From contig CAMDOP010000119.1 in the NCBI GenBank assembly GCA_945903675.1, positions 1-9,218 on the forward strand: 9,218 bases of DNA. The letters are read 5' to 3'. This DNA comes from Crenothrix polyspora (GTDB lineage Bacteria > Pseudomonadota > Gammaproteobacteria > Methylococcales > Methylomonadaceae). Made by a program: the position numbers and the translations under genes. Every line of letters starts with the position of its first letter. The first letter of the stretch is position 1. Positions 6,452-9,218 of this stretch are shown here, piece by piece. A model generated the notes under the pieces. That model did not search any database. It had not been told where the DNA came from and saw nothing but the letters and a program-made list of their open reading frames with translations.

Positions 6452-6465
6452 TTGATTTAGATCAA
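6452..6465. promoter_or_regulatory. FNR/Anr box upstream of the DUF2892-efflux operon
   Basis: TTGAT-TTAG-ATCAA is a perfect FNR/Anr consensus, with an extra C/G pair extending the palindrome. If centred at -41.5, as in class II activation, transcription would start near 6500. TAATAA at 6488-6493 then falls precisely at -12 to -7 as the -10 element. The site predicts induction under low oxygen. The translated start lies at 6579. Confidence 0.8.
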
Positions 6466-6487
6466 GCGTAAGTATATGAATTTAATG

Positions 6488-6493
6488 TAATAA
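6488..6493 (+). promoter_or_regulatory. Putative -10 element of the FNR-dependent promoter
   Basis: TAATAA lies 23 bases after the FNR box end, exactly the position expected for a class II FNR promoter with its start near 6500. The area is AT-rich, so the assignment rests on spacing rather than on a strong match. Confidence 0.45.
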
Positions 6494-6578
6494 TTACTCA
6501 ATTAAAAAACTGAGTTTAATTATCCTGATACCCTATTGTTAATAGTAAATTGCTTAAATAACTAATAAGGCTGTTGTT

Positions 6579-6794
6579 ATGACCACAGAACGTATTGTTA
6601 GAATTGTCGCCGGATTTTTTATTTTGTTGTCTTTAAGTCTGGGTGTACAAGAGAGTCCATTGTTTCTAAATAGCCACTGGCTTTGGTTTACTGTCTTTGT
6701 TGGCATTAATTTGTTTCAGAGCGGCTTTAGCCAATTTTGTCCCATGGAAATAATGCTAAAAAAACTAGGCATCAAAGAAAGTCATTGCCGCTAA
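6579..6794 (+). CDS. DUF2892 small inner-membrane protein (YgaP-like)
   Basis: The 71-residue protein has two hydrophobic segments (about 10-25 and 34-50) and a cytoplasmic-like tail FCPMEIMLKKLGIKESHC, the CPM-xxx-LKKLG end typical of DUF2892 proteins and of the membrane part of YgaP. Length and layout fit the stand-alone family. AAGG eight bases before the ATG supports the start. It is the first gene after the sigma-54 and FNR sites and is followed at short distance by genes on the same strand, so it probably leads the efflux operon. Cys54 and Cys70 are the only cysteines. The molecular function of the family is not established; YgaP itself couples such a domain to a rhodanese, and stand-alone copies often accompany sulfur or flavoprotein genes. 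Confidence 0.88.
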   Translation: MTTERIVRIVAGFFILLSLSLGVQESPLFLNSHWLWFTVFVGINLFQSGFSQFCPMEIMLKKLGIKESHCR

Positions 6795-6835
6795 CCGACG
6801 ATCATATTCAAATTTATCCTCACTGAAGTATTAAC

Positions 6836-7054
6836 ATGGCAAAGATTGTAATCATAGGCGCTGGCGCCGTTGTTGTAACGTTGGCCTCGATGCTAGCTCC
6901 CAAGATGCAAGTTCCCAAGCTCCTAGTTCCCAAGCTCCAGCTTGGGAACTCGATGCTAGAAGCTCTAGCTTCCAGTCTCGCGAAGCTAGAGCTTCGTAAG
7001 TGGATTCCCAAGCTTCAGCTTGGGAACCAGTATATTCCTTTTAAAAAGGGCTAA
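6836..7054 (+). pseudogene. Remnant of an NAD/FAD-binding flavoprotein gene filled with palindromic repeats
   Basis: The first residues, MAKIVIIGAGA, are the classic beta-alpha Rossmann start of NAD/FAD-dependent oxidoreductases, such as sulfide:quinone reductase-like proteins. The glycine motif then breaks (GAGAVVV instead of GxGxxG), and from about residue 20 the frame runs through palindromic repeats giving VPKLLVPKLQLGN and IPKLQLGNQY. The whole ORF is only 72 codons, far too short for a flavoprotein of about 400 residues. I read it as the 5' stub of a gene lost between the DUF2892 gene and the tolC-like gene, a place where such flavoproteins are often found. The ribosome site is weak. 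It could instead be a chance ORF, or a small protein still made from the operon transcript. Confidence 0.5.
6911..7026. repeat. Cluster of four small palindromes (TTCCCAAGCT and GAAGCT types)
   Basis: Four short stem-loops with 2-base loops follow one another: GTTCCCAAGCT (6926-6936) with 6939-6949; GAAGCT (6959-6964) with 6967-6972; CGAAGCT (6981-6987) with 6990-6996; and TTCCCAAGCT (7005-7014) with 7017-7026. A partial unit (GTTCCCAAGCTCC) begins at 6911. The arms share the AAGCT core, so all belong to one REP-like family. They lie inside an operon and could stabilise or attenuate the transcript ahead of the tolC-like gene. Confidence 0.8.
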
Positions 7055-7061
7055 ATCTTAA

Positions 7062-8414
7062 ATGAGATCATTACCTGATAGGATTCTTTTGACGGCATGC
7101 AGCTTATTGCTTGTGTTGAATAACGTAGCTCATGCTGACACTGACACTCATCCGGCTCTTAATACGCTTGCTCAAACAATTGATGCCGCGCTAGCTAATA
7201 ATCCAGAGCTCAGTATCATGCAGGCGCGTATAGATCAAGCCGATGCACAGTTGGGGCAAGCTTTAGCTATTTTTTACCCGCAAATTAAAACCAGTCTGTC
7301 TTATCAGTACACTAATAATCCGGCTCAGGCTTTTGCCATGTTAATTGCACAGCGGCGCTTAAATATGGCGGGTACTGATTTTAATCATCCTGGTTTTGTT
7401 GAAGACTATCGCCCTCAAGTAACCGCTAGTTATTCTTTATTTCGTGGCGGGCAAGATTATTACCAAAGTCAGGCTGCGCAATTAGGTATAGAAAACTCTG
7501 AGTTAGAAAAATCTGCGACTCGTAATCGTTTGCTAAGTAATGTCACCGCCGCTTTTTATGGCGAGCTAGCTGCGATTGATAGCCACAAAATGAGTCTACG
7601 CACTATTGAGGCGGTACAAAGCGAACTAGAGCAATCTAGGGCGCGTTTCAATGCCGGGGCTTTGCTTAAGTCTGATTTACTCTCTTTAGAAGTACAATTA
7701 GCTGAAGCTCAAGAGGCCGATAGTCAAGCCGCCAACGCTATAGAAATTGCGCACAATATGTTGAAAACCTTATTGGGCTTGTCGGTTACTGATGCCTTTG
7801 CTATTAATGTTGCCTTGGAATCCCAGTTACCTAAATCGCCAGAAGGCTACAATGACTTATTAGCTAAAGCGCTGAGCAGTCATCCGGAATTAAAGGCTGC
7901 TGAAAAAAAGGTGCTGATAGCAGAAAAACAAGTCGCTGCCGCTAAAGGTGCGCACTTGCCAAAAGCTGATGCCTTTGTTAATTATGGCTCTGATAGTAAC
8001 AATCTGACTTACAACAGTAATCAAGATAATCTCACCGCTGGGGTGATGGTAGAAATGGATATTTTTACTGGTTTTGCTAGCCAAGAAAAGCTTAAAAAAG
8101 CGCAGCACGAGCTGACCATGGCCAATGAAACGGCTAGGCAAACGCGTTTGCGTATCGAAAATCAACTAAAAACGGCAGAGCTTAGATTACAAGAAGCCTT
8201 AAGTCGTGCTCGAATCAGTGCCTTGGCCGTACAAGCTTCCGAAGAAGCGTTGCGCTTAGTCAAAGAACAACATCAGGCCGGCGTGGTAACTGTCACTCGT
8301 TATATTGATGCAGAAGTCGCTCGTGATAAAGCGCAGACTAGGCAAATTAGCAGCCGCTACGATGCCTTGCGTTTTGATGCAGAACTTAAACAAGCCATCG
8401 GTTTTTGGCAATAA
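7062..8414 (+). CDS. TolC-family outer-membrane efflux protein
   Basis: This is the outer-membrane channel of a tripartite efflux pump. A signal peptide spans residues 1-25 (hydrophobic TACSLLLVLNNVA, cleavage after AHA). The mature part of the 450-residue protein shows the twofold layout of the TolC family. Each half has long alanine/glutamine-rich helices (about 35-70 and 150-245, then 270-300 and 345-440) and barrel strands such as YPQIKTSLSYQYTN (72-85), PQVTASYSLFRGG, ADAFVNYGSDSN and AGVMVEMDIFTGF. The repeated pattern PEL-x-A-x-x-x-x-x-A appears at both domain starts (NNPELSIMQARIDQA; SHPELKAAEKKVLIA). Length is normal. AAAAAGGG lies 11 bases before the ATG, a rather long gap. It is preceded by the palindrome-filled ORF and followed after 15 bases by the adaptor gene, so these two certainly belong to one operon. 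The substrate cannot be told from sequence. Confidence 0.94.
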   Translation: MRSLPDRILLTACSLLLVLNNVAHADTDTHPALNTLAQTIDAALANNPELSIMQARIDQADAQLGQALAIFYPQIKTSLSYQYTNNPAQAFAMLIAQRRLNMAGTDFNHPGFVEDYRPQVTASYSLFRGGQDYYQSQAAQLGIENSELEKSATRNRLLSNVTAAFYGELAAIDSHKMSLRTIEAVQSELEQSRARFNAGALLKSDLLSLEVQLAEAQEADSQAANAIEIAHNMLKTLLGLSVTDAFAINVALESQLPKSPEGYNDLLAKALSSHPELKAAEKKVLIAEKQVAAAKGAHLPKADAFVNYGSDSNNLTYNSNQDNLTAGVMVEMDIFTGFASQEKLKKAQHELTMANETARQTRLRIENQLKTAELRLQEALSRARISALAVQASEEALRLVKEQHQAGVVTVTRYIDAEVARDKAQTRQISSRYDALRFDAELKQAIGFWQ

Positions 8415-8429
8415 CAGGATTTATATATC

Positions 8430-9218
8430 ATGGATAAGCATTCAATTTCACGACTACCCAAAGGCTTGATAACTGTTGCGGCGATTAGCACCTTAATATT
8501 AGTGATTTTGTTCGCCCTCGGTGTGCTCGGCGGTGACAAAAAAACAGAAGCCGGCAATACAGATGTTAAAGGCATAGCTCTACCTGGTCATGCTAAAACC
8601 ATGACAGTCAGTAACCAGTTGGAAGCAAATTTTTTATCTTGGCAGGGTACGGTACGTTCGAGGTTGGCAGTAAAGATTTCGCCCAAATTGAACGCCCGCA
8701 TCATCGAACTGCCTGTTCATTCAGGTGACCGCTTAAAAAAAGGGGCTGTCATTGCCAAGCTGGATGATCGTGAGTTAGCCGCAGCTTACAATGCTGCCAA
8801 TGCAAGCTTTCATGCCGCCCAAGCTCAAGCTGGGTTAGCTAAAACAGAAGAAGCGCGCATCATTGATTTATATAATAAGCAGGCCGTTACTAAGCAAAAT
8901 TATGATGCTGTTCTTGCACAAGCAAAGTCAGCCCAAGCTTTAGCTAATCAGGCTGCAGAAAACGCAAGGCAAAGTAAAGTACTGCAAGGCGAGCATATAC
9001 TCTATGCACCTTTTGATGGTGTGGTGGGTGAGCGTTTGCAAGAGCCAGGCGACATGAGTTTGCCGAATCAGCCTATCATCACTTTTCTTAAACCGGATGA
9101 TTTACGTCTGGAGGTGGCCGTTTCTGATCGTTGCTCCGCTCAGCTTAAAGTGGGTATGAGTGTTAAGGTACAGGTGGAGGTTATTGGCCAGCTATTAACC
9201 GGCGTCGTTGACGAAATT
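8430..9218 (+). CDS. RND/HlyD-type periplasmic adaptor (membrane fusion protein), 3' end off window
   Basis: The adaptor links an inner-membrane pump to the TolC-type channel. The frame is open for 263 codons to the window end. An N-terminal membrane anchor spans about residues 12-34 (LITVAAISTLILVILFALGVL). The first half of the lipoyl/barrel-sandwich domain (about 72-118) contains VKISPKLNARIIELPVHSGD and KKGAVIAKLDDRE. An alanine/glutamine-rich alpha-hairpin covers about 118-188, the second lipoyl half (about 189-222) contains ILYAPFDGVVGERLQEPGD, and the start of the beta-barrel domain follows (LRLEVAVSD, MSVKVQVEV). AGGA ten bases before the ATG supports the start, 15 bases after the tolC-like stop. 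The order suggests an RND-type permease gene follows beyond the window. The anchor lacks a lipobox cysteine, so it is membrane-spanning rather than a lipoprotein. Confidence 0.93.
   Translation, partial: MDKHSISRLPKGLITVAAISTLILVILFALGVLGGDKKTEAGNTDVKGIALPGHAKTMTVSNQLEANFLSWQGTVRSRLAVKISPKLNARIIELPVHSGDRLKKGAVIAKLDDRELAAAYNAANASFHAAQAQAGLAKTEEARIIDLYNKQAVTKQNYDAVLAQAKSAQALANQAAENARQSKVLQGEHILYAPFDGVVGERLQEPGDMSLPNQPIITFLKPDDLRLEVAVSDRCSAQLKVGMSVKVQVEVIGQLLTGVVDEI

Noticed and set aside
6820..7011. Minus-strand ORF of 63 codons over the palindrome cluster
   Set aside because: It arises from the symmetric palindromes and overlaps the flavoprotein stub; the translated repeats explain it.
7890..8575. 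Minus-strand ORFs of 91 and 72 codons opposite the tolC-like and adaptor genes
   Set aside because: They are shadows of two well-supported plus-strand genes and have no recognisable content.

Overview
The window looks like chromosomal DNA of a gammaproteobacterium. A methanotroph of the Methylococcales type is my best guess. This is inference: it rests on a copper-type TonB receptor, FNR and sigma-54 style promoters, and small palindromes of the TTCCCAAGCT/AGCTTGGGAA kind, which I associate with such genomes. No rRNA, tRNA, CRISPR array or complete insertion sequence is visible.

Left part (1-3490): an almost complete OprC/NosA-type copper TonB-dependent receptor on the minus strand runs off the left edge a few residues before its expected end. 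Upstream of it lies a gene-free stretch whose right half is a hairpin-rich repeat element. Next comes a plus-strand thiopurine methyltransferase (tpm). It is more AT-rich than its neighbours and sits between two near-identical copies of a small hairpin repeat.

Middle (3490-6580): two minus-strand genes, a PAS + AAA+ + Fis-HTH sigma-54 activator and, upstream of it, a protein of unknown function with a C-terminal fibronectin III-like domain. A perfect 26-bp palindrome separates them. About 1 kb without an intact gene follows. It holds a degenerate 21-bp tandem repeat (about 15 units) with an embedded 15-bp-stem hairpin, a consensus sigma-54 promoter, an (TTAC)8 microsatellite and a perfect FNR box.

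Right part (6579-9218): a plus-strand operon of a small DUF2892 membrane protein, a short ORF that looks like the first residues of a flavoprotein followed by in-frame palindromic repeats, a TolC-family outer-membrane factor, and an RND/HlyD-type periplasmic adaptor that runs off the right edge. An inner-membrane pump gene is expected beyond the window.

How the parts may work together: the efflux operon seems to be driven by two tandem promoters, one sigma-54 dependent (the neighbouring activator is the obvious candidate partner) and one low-oxygen FNR dependent, with a length-variable microsatellite between them. I see no clearly new defence or mobile system. The dual-promoter/microsatellite region and the 21-bp repeat tract are the most unusual parts.
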